NCBI GenBank assembly: GCA_902766595.1
Contig: CACXEJ010000013.1
Span: forward strand, 47,935 to 111,934
From: Ruminococcus flavefaciens
GTDB taxonomy: Bacteria; Bacillota; Clostridia; Oscillospirales; Ruminococcaceae
Length of the DNA stretch: 64,000 nucleotides
Direction: 5' to 3'
Positions 33,401 through 42,579 of this stretch are shown here, in pieces; the first letter of the stretch is position 1; each line of letters starts with the position of its first letter. The notes under the pieces are model-generated. The model was not told the origin of the DNA. It was given only the letters and a program-made list of their open reading frames with translations, and ran no database searches. The translations under genes and the position numbers were made by a program.

Positions 33401-34318
33401 TCAAAATTCAGATATTATCTTTTTTGGAGAGTCCGGGGTGGAATACTCCCAGCGCGAAATGTGACCGCTGTCAATGTAGTATTTGTTATCCGGCGGCGTG
33501 GGAACGTCCTCGCAAACATCAATTATCACGAGCTTGACCTTCATTTTCTCCGGCAGAATAGCCTTTATGTAAACGCTGACGCTCTGACCGGAGCTGATAT
33601 TTTCCTTTGGTTCGGCAAGTCCGGCAAGATTAGGTGCAAGCTCAACGAATATGCCGTATTCCTCAACGGAACGAACTATCCCTCCGACTGTTTCACCGAC
33701 AGCAAAGTTCTGTACGTTTTCAGCCCAGCTGCCGAGGAGCTCCTTGTGTGTGAGACATATTCTGCCGTTTTCGTTAGAACGGACAGCGACCTTCAGCTTC
33801 TGACCGACAGAAAAGCGATCAGCGGGGTGAGATATGCGCGAGACAGAAATAGCGTCAATTGGTATAAGCGAGGGGATACCGCAGCTTATATCGACAAAAG
33901 CCCCGAACTGCTCAAGGTGCGTGACCTTTGCGTCGATTATGTCACCGCTTGCAAGAGTCCTGACATATTGCTCCATACACTCCTCCTGTGCGGCACGGCG
34001 TGAAAGAATAGCCTTATATCCGCCGTTTTCGCTCGTCTCGATAGATATTACCTTGAAGCAGACTACCTTGTTCACTCTTGAAATAACAGCGATGTCGCGA
34101 GTTGTTCCCTCCCTGACGCCGAGTGCGCCCTCTTCGCGCGGTATTACGCCATCTGCGCAGGGGAGAGCTATTGTCAGATCGTGAGAACTGGTACACATAG
34201 TAACTCTTGCCTCGAGTATGATGCCTTTTTCGAGTGCTTCCGTGAGTCCCTCAACTGATGATATCAAGCGCTCGTTTGCGGGAGTTCCTGCCAATGAGCC
34301 TTCAGGTCTGTAATTCAT
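33401..34318 (-). CDS. S1 RNA-binding domain protein (three S1-type repeats)
   Basis: A 305-residue protein. Three OB/S1 units can be read. The first (about 30-115) is degenerate: GIILEARVTMCTSSHDLTIAL. The second (about 123-195) is canonical: SGDIIDAKVTHLEQFGAFVDISCGIPSLIP. The third (about 208-275) is VGETVGGIVRSVEEYGIFVELAPNLAGLAE. This layout resembles short Gram-positive S1-like proteins that bind mRNA or ribosomes. GGAGG precedes the ATG. The minus-strand gene starts next to a small unknown gene of the same direction. Confidence 0.85.
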   Translation of the reverse strand: MNYRPEGSLAGTPANERLISSVEGLTEALEKGIILEARVTMCTSSHDLTIALPCADGVIPREEGALGVREGTTRDIAVISRVNKVVCFKVISIETSENGGYKAILSRRAAQEECMEQYVRTLASGDIIDAKVTHLEQFGAFVDISCGIPSLIPIDAISVSRISHPADRFSVGQKLKVAVRSNENGRICLTHKELLGSWAENVQNFAVGETVGGIVRSVEEYGIFVELAPNLAGLAEPKENISSGQSVSVYIKAILPEKMKVKLVIIDVCEDVPTPPDNKYYIDSGHISRWEYSTPDSPKKIISEF

Positions 34319-34409
34319 ATTTATACCTCCGTGATAACTTTATTCCGGCATTCGCCTTGCTGACACTCAATTCTATGCAGGGCGACCGGCAGTTATGCAC
34401 GGAAGTTTA

Positions 34410-34763
34410 TTATCTGCCTGTTTTTATATTAAGACCGCCAAGCGAATTAAAGACCGCTTTGACACCTGCTGTCGAACCAGAGTCACAGATGACATACACC
34501 TGAGCTCTTCGTCTGCGTGAGGGCTCCGGGATAACGCTTTCCGCTGCCGGCGACTCCATAACTGCAGTAATGTAATTATGAGAAGTTACAGCGGTCGGTA
34601 TGACTGTGTATATGGTACCGTTGCGCAGTTTCAGAGCTTTATCTGAACGTCTGTCGTAAACAACTCCGGAGGAATATATTCCTCCGACACTCTCACGCGA
34701 GCGTTTCAGAGCGAGCTCTGCCAGCTCTGAGGTTTCAAATTCTGCTGATACTCTTGACACCAT
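34410..34763 (-). CDS. Uncharacterised 117-residue protein
   Basis: It has AAAGGAAAT before the ATG and no overlap with other genes. The N-terminal half has SELAELALKRSRESVGGIYSS and the C-terminal half a basic PSRRRRAQVYVICD stretch, ending in a small-residue segment (GSTAGVKAVFNSLGGLN). There is no signal peptide, membrane segment or motif I recognise. It lies upstream of the S1 protein in the same direction, 91 bases apart, so they may be cotranscribed. Confidence 0.6.
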   Translation of the reverse strand: MVSRVSAEFETSELAELALKRSRESVGGIYSSGVVYDRRSDKALKLRNGTIYTVIPTAVTSHNYITAVMESPAAESVIPEPSRRRRAQVYVICDSGSTAGVKAVFNSLGGLNIKTGR

Positions 34764-34860
34764 AGCGATTTCCTTTCCAAAAATTTGGTCGAGTTCAATA
34801 TGTTTGTGAGTGGTTTTTTATCATTATTACACAAATCCAAAAAAATATACTCTGTAAATA

Positions 34861-34889
34861 TTGATTTGAAGTCCGTTTTGAGGTATAAT
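34861..34889 (+). promoter_or_regulatory. Promoter of DUF951-prfA unit
   Basis: TTGATT (34861-34866), 17 bases, TATAAT (34884-34889). Confidence 0.75.
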
Positions 34890-34929
34890 TAGAAATGTAC
34901 GATTGATTTTTGAAGAGGAGGGAACTGTT

Positions 34930-35118
34930 TTGGATATACGCCCCGGCGATGTGCTCACAATGAAGAAGAACCATCCCTGCGGTGCAAATGAGATGTTTGT
35001 TATCAGAGCCGGTATGGATTTTCGTCTCAGGTGTATGAAATGCTCGCGTGAGTTTATGGTTCCCCGTAACAAAATAGAAAAGAGCATCCGTGCGGTAAAG
35101 CACGCCGATGAAGGTTAG
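34930..35118 (+). CDS. DUF951 family protein
   Basis: A 62-residue protein. TTG 34930 is chosen because GAGGAGGGAA (34914-34923) lies just before it and the product then begins DIRPGDVLTMKKNHPCG as in the family. It has two Cys-containing motifs, KNHPCGAN and RCMKCSREF, that may bind zinc, and ends with a basic PRNKIEKSIRAV. DUF951 proteins are small, widespread in Firmicutes and often near chromosome-segregation or translation genes. Function unknown. It lies 45 bases ahead of prfA. Confidence 0.85.
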   Translation: MDIRPGDVLTMKKNHPCGANEMFVIRAGMDFRLRCMKCSREFMVPRNKIEKSIRAVKHADEG

Positions 35119-35163
35119 CAGTTTTTTCAGACATAATACCAATAAACAACAAGGAGCAGTATA

Positions 35164-36237
35164 ATGTTTGAAAAACTTGCAGCAATGGAAGTAAAATACG
35201 ATGAGATAAGCGAAAAGCTCTCTCAGCCCGAAGTCATAAGTGACAACAAGCTCTACGCTCAGCTTATGAAGGAGTACAAAAATCTAACTCCCATAATCGA
35301 AAATTATCGCGAATACAAAAAGGCGCAGGCTGCCTTTGATGAAGCTAAGGAGCTGCTTGACGGCGGCGGTCTCGACAAGGACTTCCGTGAAATGGCACAG
35401 TCCGAATACGAGGACTCAAAAGAGGCTATGGAAGAGCTCTCACAGCAGTTAAAGGTGCTGCTGCTGCCGAAGGATCCGAACGATGACAAGAACGTTATCA
35501 TTGAGATACGCGGCGGTGCAGGCGGCGAAGAATCCTCACTCTTTGCAAATTCCCTCTATCGTATGTACACTATGTACGCTGAAATGCGCGGCTGGAAGCA
35601 GGAAGTGCTCACAGCTAACCCCACCGAGCTCGGCGGTTTCAAGGAGATCAGCTTCTCGATCGAGGGTGACGGTGCATATTCAAGACTGAAATACGAAAGC
35701 GGAGTTCACCGCGTTCAGCGAGTTCCGGAGACAGAGTCTCAGGGACGTATCCACACCTCTACCGTTACGGTAGCCGTGCTCGTGGAAGCAGACGAGGTTG
35801 AGCTTGAAATAAACCCAACAGATCTGAAAATAGATTATTTCCGCGCAAGCGGTGCAGGCGGACAGCATATAAATAAAACAGAATCAGCTGTTCGTATAAC
35901 CTACCTCCCGACCAACGTAGTCGTGGAGTGTCAGGACGAAAGAAGTCAGCACAAGAACAAAGATAAAGCAATGAAAATTCTGCGCTCGAGGATATACGAG
36001 GCTATGCAGGAGGAGCAAGACGCAAAGATCGCATCGGAAAGGAAAATGCAGGTTGGTACCGGCGACCGTTCCGAGCGTATACGAACATACAATTATCCGC
36101 AGGGACGTCTGACAGACCACAGGATAGGTCTGACGCTTTACAGGCTCGAGGACGTTCTCAACGGAAATCTTGATGAAGTATTTGACGCTCTTGCAACTGC
36201 CGATCAGGCTGCAAAGCTCGCAAATCAGGAAGCGTAA
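35164..36237 (+). CDS. prfA: Peptide chain release factor 1
   Basis: A 357-residue protein. The GGQ motif that reaches the peptidyl-transferase centre is in [16 protein letters not shown] (about residue 230). The RF1 codon-recognition tripeptide appears as PET in [14 protein letters not shown], where other RF1 proteins have PAT or PVT. The family block [13 protein letters not shown] follows. It ends translation at UAA and UAG. AAGGAG precedes the ATG. Confidence 0.96.
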   Translation: MFEKLAAMEVKYDEISEKLSQPEVISDNKLYAQLMKEYKNLTPIIENYREYKKAQAAFDEAKELLDGGGLDKDFREMAQSEYEDSKEAMEELSQQLKVLLLPKDPNDDKNVIIEIRGGAGGEESSLFANSLYRMYTMYAEMRGWKQEVLTANPTELGGFKEISFSIEGDGAYSRLKYESGVHRVQRVPETESQGRIHTSTVTVAVLVEADEVELEINPTDLKIDYFRASGAGGQHINKTESAVRITYLPTNVVVECQDERSQHKNKDKAMKILRSRIYEAMQEEQDAKIASERKMQVGTGDRSERIRTYNYPQGRLTDHRIGLTLYRLEDVLNGNLDEVFDALATADQAAKLANQEA

Positions 36238-36242
36238 TTTTT

Positions 36243-37256
36243 ATGGACACTTTTTTACTGAATGACAGCGAAAATGACCTGCTGAAAGCAGCAGAACTTA
36301 TAAAAAACGGCAGCGTAGTCGGACTTCCCACCGAGACTGTCTATGGTCTCGGAGCTGATGCGGCTAACGAGGAAGCTGTAAGGGCTATATTTGCTGCTAA
36401 AGGCAGACCTGCCGACAATCCGCTGATAGTTCATCTTGCAGATTTTTCTGACGCAGTAAAGTACACTTCTGCAATACCGCAGCTCGCATATAAGCTCGCT
36501 GATCGTTTCTGTCCGGGACCGCTGACAATGGTCCTGCCGAAAAATGACAGGATACCTATGGTTACCTCAGGCGGACTCGATACAGTAGGCATAAGGATAC
36601 CCTCGCACCCGGTTATGCACAGGATAATTGAGCTCTCAGGCTGTCCTATCGCAGCGCCATCTGCAAATACCTCAGGCTACCCGAGCCCGACTACTGCCGG
36701 ACACGTTATGCGCGATATGCAGGGGAAGATTGCTGCTATTGTTGATGGCGGACAGTCTGATTTCGGGGTAGAGTCGACGGTGATCTCATTTGACAGCGAG
36801 GACACCGTCCGCATACTCAGACCAGGAGCTGTTACGCGTGAAATGCTCCTCGAAGTATGCAGTGACGTTATAATTGATCCTGCTATTCTTCACGAGGTCG
36901 AGGAGGGAGCAAAGGTCGCTTCTCCCGGAATGAAATACAAGCACTATTCGCCGAAGGCTGATATAATTATGGTTGAAAGTAACCTTGACGAGTTCCTGAA
37001 CGTAGTTGAGAAGAATTACGGCGAGGACGTTTATGCACTCATATTCGACGGCGATACATGCAACTGCCCTTACAGGCATATGACATACGGCTCAGACAGT
37101 TCACAGCAGGCGCACCTTCTCTTTCAGCGCCTCAGAGAACTTGACGAAGCCGGAGCAAAGAAAGTTTACGTCCGTGCTCCTTCACCGGAGGGCATCGGAC
37201 TTGCAGTATACAACCGCCTTATCAGGGCGGCAGGATTCGAGGTGATAAGGATATGA
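36243..37256 (+). CDS. L-threonylcarbamoyladenylate synthase (Sua5/YrdC/TsaC type)
   Basis: A 337-residue protein of the long Sua5 type. The YrdC domain (about 10-200) has VVGLPTETVYGLGADA, KGRPADNPLIVHL, FCPGPLTMVLPK and APSANTSGYPSPTTA. The C-terminal Sua5 domain (about 230-335) is present. It makes the TC-AMP used to form t6A37 in ANN-reading tRNAs. It lies 5 bases after prfA and overlaps coaE by 4 bases (ATGA), so the translation-termination factor, tRNA modification and CoA genes share a transcript. Confidence 0.94.
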   Translation: MDTFLLNDSENDLLKAAELIKNGSVVGLPTETVYGLGADAANEEAVRAIFAAKGRPADNPLIVHLADFSDAVKYTSAIPQLAYKLADRFCPGPLTMVLPKNDRIPMVTSGGLDTVGIRIPSHPVMHRIIELSGCPIAAPSANTSGYPSPTTAGHVMRDMQGKIAAIVDGGQSDFGVESTVISFDSEDTVRILRPGAVTREMLLEVCSDVIIDPAILHEVEEGAKVASPGMKYKHYSPKADIIMVESNLDEFLNVVEKNYGEDVYALIFDGDTCNCPYRHMTYGSDSSQQAHLLFQRLRELDEAGAKKVYVRAPSPEGIGLAVYNRLIRAAGFEVIRI

Positions 37257-37906
37257 ACAGTCTCAACGGAGTAATGGTCGTTGGACTTACCGGGCAGACC
37301 GGCGCCGGAAAAAGTACGGTCTCAAAGATCTTTTCCGCGAACGGCTTTGCTGTTATAAACGCTGACAACATTGCCCGCAAGGTTGTTGAAAAAGGCTCAA
37401 AATGCCTCGACGAGATCGAAGACCTGTTCGGCAGCGGCGTTATCACCGCTGACAGAACACTCGACCGCAAGGCTCTTGCAGCGATAGTTTTTTCAGACAA
37501 GATCAAGCTGGAAGCTCTCAATACAATAATATATCCTTACATCACAGGTGAGATACTGCGCCGGATACGCGAGTGCTCAGACAACGGCGATAAGCTCATA
37601 CTGCTCGATGCTCCGACACTTTTCGAAAGCCGTGCTGATGACTTCTGTGAGATAATAATTTCTGTTCTTGCAGATCCTGATATACGCCGTGAGCGCATAA
37701 TCTCGAGGGACGGTCTTACACAGGAACAGGCACAGAAGCGTATGAATTCGCAGCTTGACGAGGAATTTTTCAGAACACATTCTGACTACATAATCCGCAA
37801 TAACGGCAAGATCGACACTGTAAACGAGATCTCTAAGGAGGTCTCAGACAGGATAAGAGAGCTGTACAGCAACCGCGAACATACAGAACTGAAATGCTGT
37901 AATTAG
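37253..37906 (+). CDS. coaE: Dephospho-CoA kinase
   Basis: A 217-residue protein. The P-loop is VGLTGQTGAGKSTVSKIF; INADNIARKVVEKGSKC is the substrate-binding Asp region, followed by the ILLDAPTLFES block and a LID-like RIISRDGLTQEQAQKRMNSQ. It makes CoA from dephospho-CoA with ATP. The C-terminus is slightly longer than average. It overlaps the Sua5 stop by 4 bases. Confidence 0.94.
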   Translation: MNSLNGVMVVGLTGQTGAGKSTVSKIFSANGFAVINADNIARKVVEKGSKCLDEIEDLFGSGVITADRTLDRKALAAIVFSDKIKLEALNTIIYPYITGEILRRIRECSDNGDKLILLDAPTLFESRADDFCEIIISVLADPDIRRERIISRDGLTQEQAQKRMNSQLDEEFFRTHSDYIIRNNGKIDTVNEISKEVSDRIRELYSNREHTELKCCN

Positions 37907-37968
37907 TATACTCATAGCCGCCTTATGGCGGTTATTGCTATAAAATCAACATATAAAGGAGAATTGCT

Positions 37969-39372
37969 ATGGCAGAAAAGAAAAATGCTGCAAAGGAACT
38001 CAAGGAAAAGCTCCTTATGCAGCGCAAGAACGCTATATTCAGACTCACAGACAAGGAAGTTGCTGTTTGCGACGATTTCTGCGAGGGTTATAAGGATTTT
38101 ATGAACAACTCCAAAACCGAGCGCGAAGCAGTTGAGACTTCACTTGAAATGCTCAAAAAGGGCGGTTTCAAGGAATACAAGGCTGGTATGAAGCTCAAGA
38201 CAGGGGATAAGATCTACCGTGTGAACCGCGGCAAGGCACTTCTCATCGCAATTATCGGTAAAGCTCCGATCGCTGAGGGAGTTCGTCTCTGCGCTGCTCA
38301 TATCGACTCTCCGAGACTCGATCTCAAGCAAAATCCGCTCTATGAAAACGAGGAAGTTGCATACTTCAAGACTCATTATTACGGCGGCATCAAGAAGTAC
38401 CAGTGGACAACGATACCGCTTTCGCTCCACGGCGTTATCTTAAAGGCTGACGGCGAGTCCGTTAAGGTAAACATCGGCGAGGACGAGAACGACCCCGTTT
38501 TCTGCGTATCAGACCTTCTTCCGCACCTTGCAAACGAGCAGATGAAGAGACCTCTTGCTCAGGCTATAAAGGGCGAGGAGCTCAACATCATCATCGGTTC
38601 AAGACCGTTCCGCGACGACGAGGCAAGCAATGCAGTAAAGCTCGGCATTATGCAGATACTCAACGAGAAATATGGCATTATCGAGGCTGACTTCATCTCA
38701 GCTGAGCTCGAAGCTGTTCCGGCTTTCAAGGCAAAGGACATCGGCTTTGACAGAAGCCTCATCGGTTCATACGGTCACGACGACAGAGTATGTGCTTACC
38801 CTGCACTTATGGCTTCACTCAACTGCAAAGCTCCGAAGCATACTGTTGTAACAGTCCTCACCGACAAGGAGGAGACCGGCAGCGACGGAAATACAGGTCT
38901 TTGCTCCTCTTACCTCGAATACTTCATATACGATCTCGCAGAAGCTCTCGGCTCTGACGGAAGAACAGTTCTTTCGGCTTCTGAATGCCTCTCCGCTGAT
39001 GTAAATGCAGCATTTGATCCGACATTCCCCGAGGTAAACGAGCGCAACAACTGTGCATATGTTAACAAGGGTGTCTGCATCACAAAGTACACAGGTGCCC
39101 GCGGAAAATCCGGCACGTCCGACGCTTCTGCCGAATTTACAGGCAGGATCAGAAGACTTATGGACGCAAACAACGTTATATGGCAGACCGGCGAGCTTGG
39201 CAAGGTCGATGAAGGCGGCGGCGGTACGGTTGCAGCCTATATTGCAAACCTCAATGTTGATACAATAGATATGGGTGTACCGGTACTCTCAATGCACGCA
39301 CCTTACGAGATAGTTTCAAAAATAGATACATATATGGCTTATAAAGCATTTTCAGTATTTATGGCTGACTGA
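37969..39372 (+). CDS. M18 family aminopeptidase
   Basis: A 467-residue protein. The zinc-binding and catalytic blocks of M18 aminopeptidase I can be followed: AAHIDSPRLDLKQNPLYE, YYGGIKKYQW, TVLTDKEETGSDGNTG and, near the end, VLSMHAPYEIVSKIDTYMAYKAF. The length fits the family (about 430-480). It removes N-terminal residues from peptides in the cytoplasm. AAAGGAG precedes the ATG, and a strong terminator follows. Confidence 0.92.
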   Translation: MAEKKNAAKELKEKLLMQRKNAIFRLTDKEVAVCDDFCEGYKDFMNNSKTEREAVETSLEMLKKGGFKEYKAGMKLKTGDKIYRVNRGKALLIAIIGKAPIAEGVRLCAAHIDSPRLDLKQNPLYENEEVAYFKTHYYGGIKKYQWTTIPLSLHGVILKADGESVKVNIGEDENDPVFCVSDLLPHLANEQMKRPLAQAIKGEELNIIIGSRPFRDDEASNAVKLGIMQILNEKYGIIEADFISAELEAVPAFKAKDIGFDRSLIGSYGHDDRVCAYPALMASLNCKAPKHTVVTVLTDKEETGSDGNTGLCSSYLEYFIYDLAEALGSDGRTVLSASECLSADVNAAFDPTFPEVNERNNCAYVNKGVCITKYTGARGKSGTSDASAEFTGRIRRLMDANNVIWQTGELGKVDEGGGGTVAAYIANLNVDTIDMGVPVLSMHAPYEIVSKIDTYMAYKAFSVFMAD

Positions 39373-39375
39373 TAA

Positions 39376-39416
39376 AAAAGTCCTGAGAAGTTGATTTCTC
39401 AGGACTTTTCTTTTAT
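39376..39416. terminator. Terminator between convergent M18 peptidase and DUF308 genes
   Basis: AAAAGTCCTGAGAA (39376-39389) pairs with TTCTCAGGACTTTT (39396-39409), T-rich on both strands. Confidence 0.9.
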
Positions 39417-39425
39417 TTGATCGTA

Positions 39426-39962
39426 TCAAACATCAATTATATTCGGAACGTCGTTATCAATGCGCTGTTTTGCAACGTGAGCAACATAGAAGTTAAATGC
39501 ACCGAGAGCTATCATAAGTAAGCCGATGATTATGCGGACAAGAACGCCTGCTTTGAACGGACTGAACAGGAGAAACGCTCCGAAAACCGAAAGTACAGCG
39601 CCGAAGATGATGCCGGCTTTTTTAGCTGTGGGAGACTTGCTGCCCTTGAGAGAGCTGACAAGTCTCGAAATGCCTGAGTAAAGGAAGATGATACCGGCAA
39701 TTATCGGTATTCCGACAGAGATGAGTCTCGGAAGGAGACAAACGATCGCACCAATGATGATACCGGCAATACCGCTGCCGAAGAGGCTTCCGTCCATACC
39801 CTCACCCAGACCGCCGAGCAGCATAAATACGCTGCCGACGATTATAATGCCGCCTATAATGTAGAAGAGAAGGGATATAACACCGGGAAAGAAGCCTATC
39901 AGAGCGCCGCTGATCGTCAGAACAATGCCTTTAGTTATATAATCAGAACGAATTTTTTTCAT
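39426..39962 (-). CDS. DUF308/HdeD-like membrane protein
   Basis: A 178-residue protein; ATG 39962 has AGGAGG 7 bases upstream and is preferred over the longer frame from 39989. Six hydrophobic segments come in pairs (TKGIVLTISGALIGFFPGVI, LLFYIIGGIIIVGSVFMLLGG, FGSGIAGIIIGAIVCLLP and so on), the repeat pattern of DUF308/HdeD proteins. Function unknown; HdeD is an acid-resistance membrane protein in enterobacteria. It is the last gene of the moxR-DUF58-transglutaminase unit. Confidence 0.75.
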   Translation of the reverse strand: MKKIRSDYITKGIVLTISGALIGFFPGVISLLFYIIGGIIIVGSVFMLLGGLGEGMDGSLFGSGIAGIIIGAIVCLLPRLISVGIPIIAGIIFLYSGISRLVSSLKGSKSPTAKKAGIIFGAVLSVFGAFLLFSPFKAGVLVRIIIGLLMIALGAFNFYVAHVAKQRIDNDVPNIIDV

Positions 39963-39972
39963 ATTTGACCTC

Positions 39973-42579
39973 CTAAATAATAACGTCAACGTATTTCAGC
40001 AGGAGCTTTCTGAAGAAGCCGGAGTCTGCATATAGCCTTCGTGCAAACTTCTCAGCTATCGAGCTGCATTTCTTTACAGCGTCCTCGTCTGGTCCGGAGC
40101 CGCTGAAAGCTGCACATAAAGCCGTGTCCATAATCAGCCTGTAATCACCGTTATTGAAGTATCTGCCGCCGAATTTCTGCTCGACTTCGTCTGCATATTC
40201 GATATAGTTCATCTCACCGATCTCGGTATGCAGAGCCGCAAGCAGCTTATCAGTATAAGCATATACCGCAGTCATTCTGTCACCCGCACTGCCCTTTGTA
40301 AAGCTGTCAGAACGTTTTTCGATAATGTATCTGCGTCTCAGCAGGAAAGCAGCAATGACAAGCAGTACAAAAGCGACAGATATTAAAACCGTCTTTGCAG
40401 TTTTTGAAAGTCCCTTGTGCGAGCTGCTGTTATCAGTTGAACCTTTCACTGCTCCGCTTGGCGATGTGCCGGAGATGCTTGTAGTGGTTGTAAGCTGACC
40501 TCCGCCGCCGCTGCTTCTTGTAGTGGTAGTTACTGTTGTCGTCGTAGGTAAAGTGCCGCTTGGAGCTGTCGTTGTAGGCGGATCATTGGGTGTTTTTGGA
40601 GACTTGTTTCCGGGATCAATAGAGTGTTCGCCGTAACCGGTCGTGAAATCAAAAGGCACCCAGCCAAATCCGTCGAGATACACCTCTGTCCATGCGTGAC
40701 TTCTGTTGTCCTTGACGCTGAGTACATATGAGCCCATATTGTTTCTCTGAGCGTTCTTGAAGTCGTCCTCGACCACAACGTAGCCGGAAGCATAACGAGC
40801 AGGGATACCAGCCATACGCGCAAGCAGGACACCGGCTGTCGCAAAGTGAACGCAGTAACCGCGCTGATTTTTCAGGAGGAAGTAGCTTACAAAATCCTCG
40901 CTGTAAGGAGTCTTGCCGGGAGAAAGAGTATAGGTACAGGTATTGGACATCTGTTCCTTTATCGAGTTCAGCACCTCTATACAGCTCTGAGCGTCCTTGC
41001 GTGCTGTACGGAAGCGTTCGCTGCCGAGGTATTGGAACGCAAGCCTGTGCATATCGTGGGTATCGGGAACCTGGAGATAGTTTTCGTAAACAAATTCGCG
41101 GTAGTATTTCTCAGCACTCTGAACGTCGTAGCTCTCGGGGTGATCGTTCAGCAGTCTGCGGAAGCCGCCGCTGCTCACAGCGCGATTTCCTTCATTGTAT
41201 TCACTGTATGTAGTGATAGAGCTGTCGCCCTGAGCAAGAGATCTGATTATAGCAGATGAGCTTGCGTACCTCACACGGTACTGCTGTTTATCCAAATCAT
41301 CGGTTTCAGCGATAGTATCATCAATAAAGTCGAGACCGCCGTACACGGTGCTGTACGGAGTGAAGAAGCGTTTTCTTTTCATCTGCGGCTCAACAGTTAT
41401 CCTCGTATCATTCTTTTCAGGATAGATATAGCTTGCAAATCTGCCGTAGAATTCCTGAGGATACATAGAACGGACAGCCTTTTTGTAGTTATCATTGTCA
41501 TAAACGCCGTCGCTCAGTGACTTCCACTCATTATCTTCATATATGGCGGAGTTATCCTCCTTGAGGTAAACAGCTCCGTCACAGACATCACTGAAGGTCA
41601 CGATAAGGTCAGTCTCGTTATCGTACTCGATGCTGTCATTAGCACCAAGCTTATTGCTGTCAATCTTGACATTAAAGCCGAATGCAGCTGCAACACGCGC
41701 AAGGCTGCCGAAGAAGTCGTCCATAGTGAATGCGCTGAAAGCGTCACTGATGTCAACACGCTTCTGATTGATCTTGTCACTTCTCTCATAATCGGAAGCC
41801 TTGATATAAGCGGAAGTAATGCCGGTTATAATCATAACAGCGGCTATTATGAAAACTCCGCAGCGTTCAGTGACCTTGAGCTTCATCTTGCGTTTGGGGA
41901 AGAAAAGGTCGTCCTTCCGGACAAAGCCTCCGGAGCCGCCGGTGTACTCACCGACGTCGATAGTTGACATAGCAAAGAGCGCAAGCCAGTAGGCGATAGT
42001 GAGCATTCCCCAGAATATCGGCATTTTTATACCGTTGTAGAGACCAATCTCGATAATGGGGAATGTTATCATCAGCGGAAGGATAGGATTAGGACGGCAT
42101 ATCGTGAAGTAATAGATCACGATAGCGAGCATCCAGACTGCAAAGATGAGCATAGTTGTCACGGCAGCTTTTTCGTTCTTCGCGCTGAGGTTATTGTAGT
42201 AGGCGGTATTGGTGTGGTATGTCTGCTCGTAGATGACATTATAAGTGAACTTGAAGCCCTCGACTATCGTCCCGAGTTTTTTGTAGGCAACTCCCGCAAA
42301 CACAACGGCTGAGGCTGCATATACCCAGAGCGCCTTGCGGTTCAGGACTGTCAGCATTATGTAAAACGCTGAAAATCCGACTGTTGCGAGCATTAGAGAC
42401 TTCCTGTCATATACCAGATGAAACATACCGAGAAACGACATTATGACCGCTGTAAAGCCGCAGACAGCTATGAACAATGCAAGCGGAAAGCGGAAATCAT
42501 GCCGTTTTTTCCTTACCGACATAACGATACTGTCACATATCGTAATGCCGTTGGCATTTGTTTTTCTATTCTTTTTCAT
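39973..42579 (-). CDS. Membrane transglutaminase-like protein (TgpA type)
   Basis: An 868-residue protein. About six membrane segments lie between residues ~30 and 260, then a long extracytoplasmic part with a transglutaminase-like core: Cys in NQRGYCVHFATAGVLLARM, His in NRSHAWTEVYLDGFGW and Asp in FDFTTGYGE. A Pro/Thr/Gly linker follows (~680-730), then one more membrane segment (~735-755) and a short tail (DUF4129-like). It starts within the DUF58 stop (TAATG). The moxR-DUF58-transglutaminase set is widespread and of uncertain role, thought to work on a surface protein or the wall. Confidence 0.88.
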   Translation of the reverse strand: MKKNRKTNANGITICDSIVMSVRKKRHDFRFPLALFIAVCGFTAVIMSFLGMFHLVYDRKSLMLATVGFSAFYIMLTVLNRKALWVYAASAVVFAGVAYKKLGTIVEGFKFTYNVIYEQTYHTNTAYYNNLSAKNEKAAVTTMLIFAVWMLAIVIYYFTICRPNPILPLMITFPIIEIGLYNGIKMPIFWGMLTIAYWLALFAMSTIDVGEYTGGSGGFVRKDDLFFPKRKMKLKVTERCGVFIIAAVMIITGITSAYIKASDYERSDKINQKRVDISDAFSAFTMDDFFGSLARVAAAFGFNVKIDSNKLGANDSIEYDNETDLIVTFSDVCDGAVYLKEDNSAIYEDNEWKSLSDGVYDNDNYKKAVRSMYPQEFYGRFASYIYPEKNDTRITVEPQMKRKRFFTPYSTVYGGLDFIDDTIAETDDLDKQQYRVRYASSSAIIRSLAQGDSSITTYSEYNEGNRAVSSGGFRRLLNDHPESYDVQSAEKYYREFVYENYLQVPDTHDMHRLAFQYLGSERFRTARKDAQSCIEVLNSIKEQMSNTCTYTLSPGKTPYSEDFVSYFLLKNQRGYCVHFATAGVLLARMAGIPARYASGYVVVEDDFKNAQRNNMGSYVLSVKDNRSHAWTEVYLDGFGWVPFDFTTGYGEHSIDPGNKSPKTPNDPPTTTAPSGTLPTTTTVTTTTRSSGGGGQLTTTTSISGTSPSGAVKGSTDNSSSHKGLSKTAKTVLISVAFVLLVIAAFLLRRRYIIEKRSDSFTKGSAGDRMTAVYAYTDKLLAALHTEIGEMNYIEYADEVEQKFGGRYFNNGDYRLIMDTALCAAFSGSGPDEDAVKKCSSIAEKFARRLYADSGFFRKLLLKYVDVII

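Noticed and set aside
33383-34003. 206-codon plus-strand frame over the S1 protein gene
   Set aside because: It is antisense to three clear S1-type domains and begins in the pfkA terminator.
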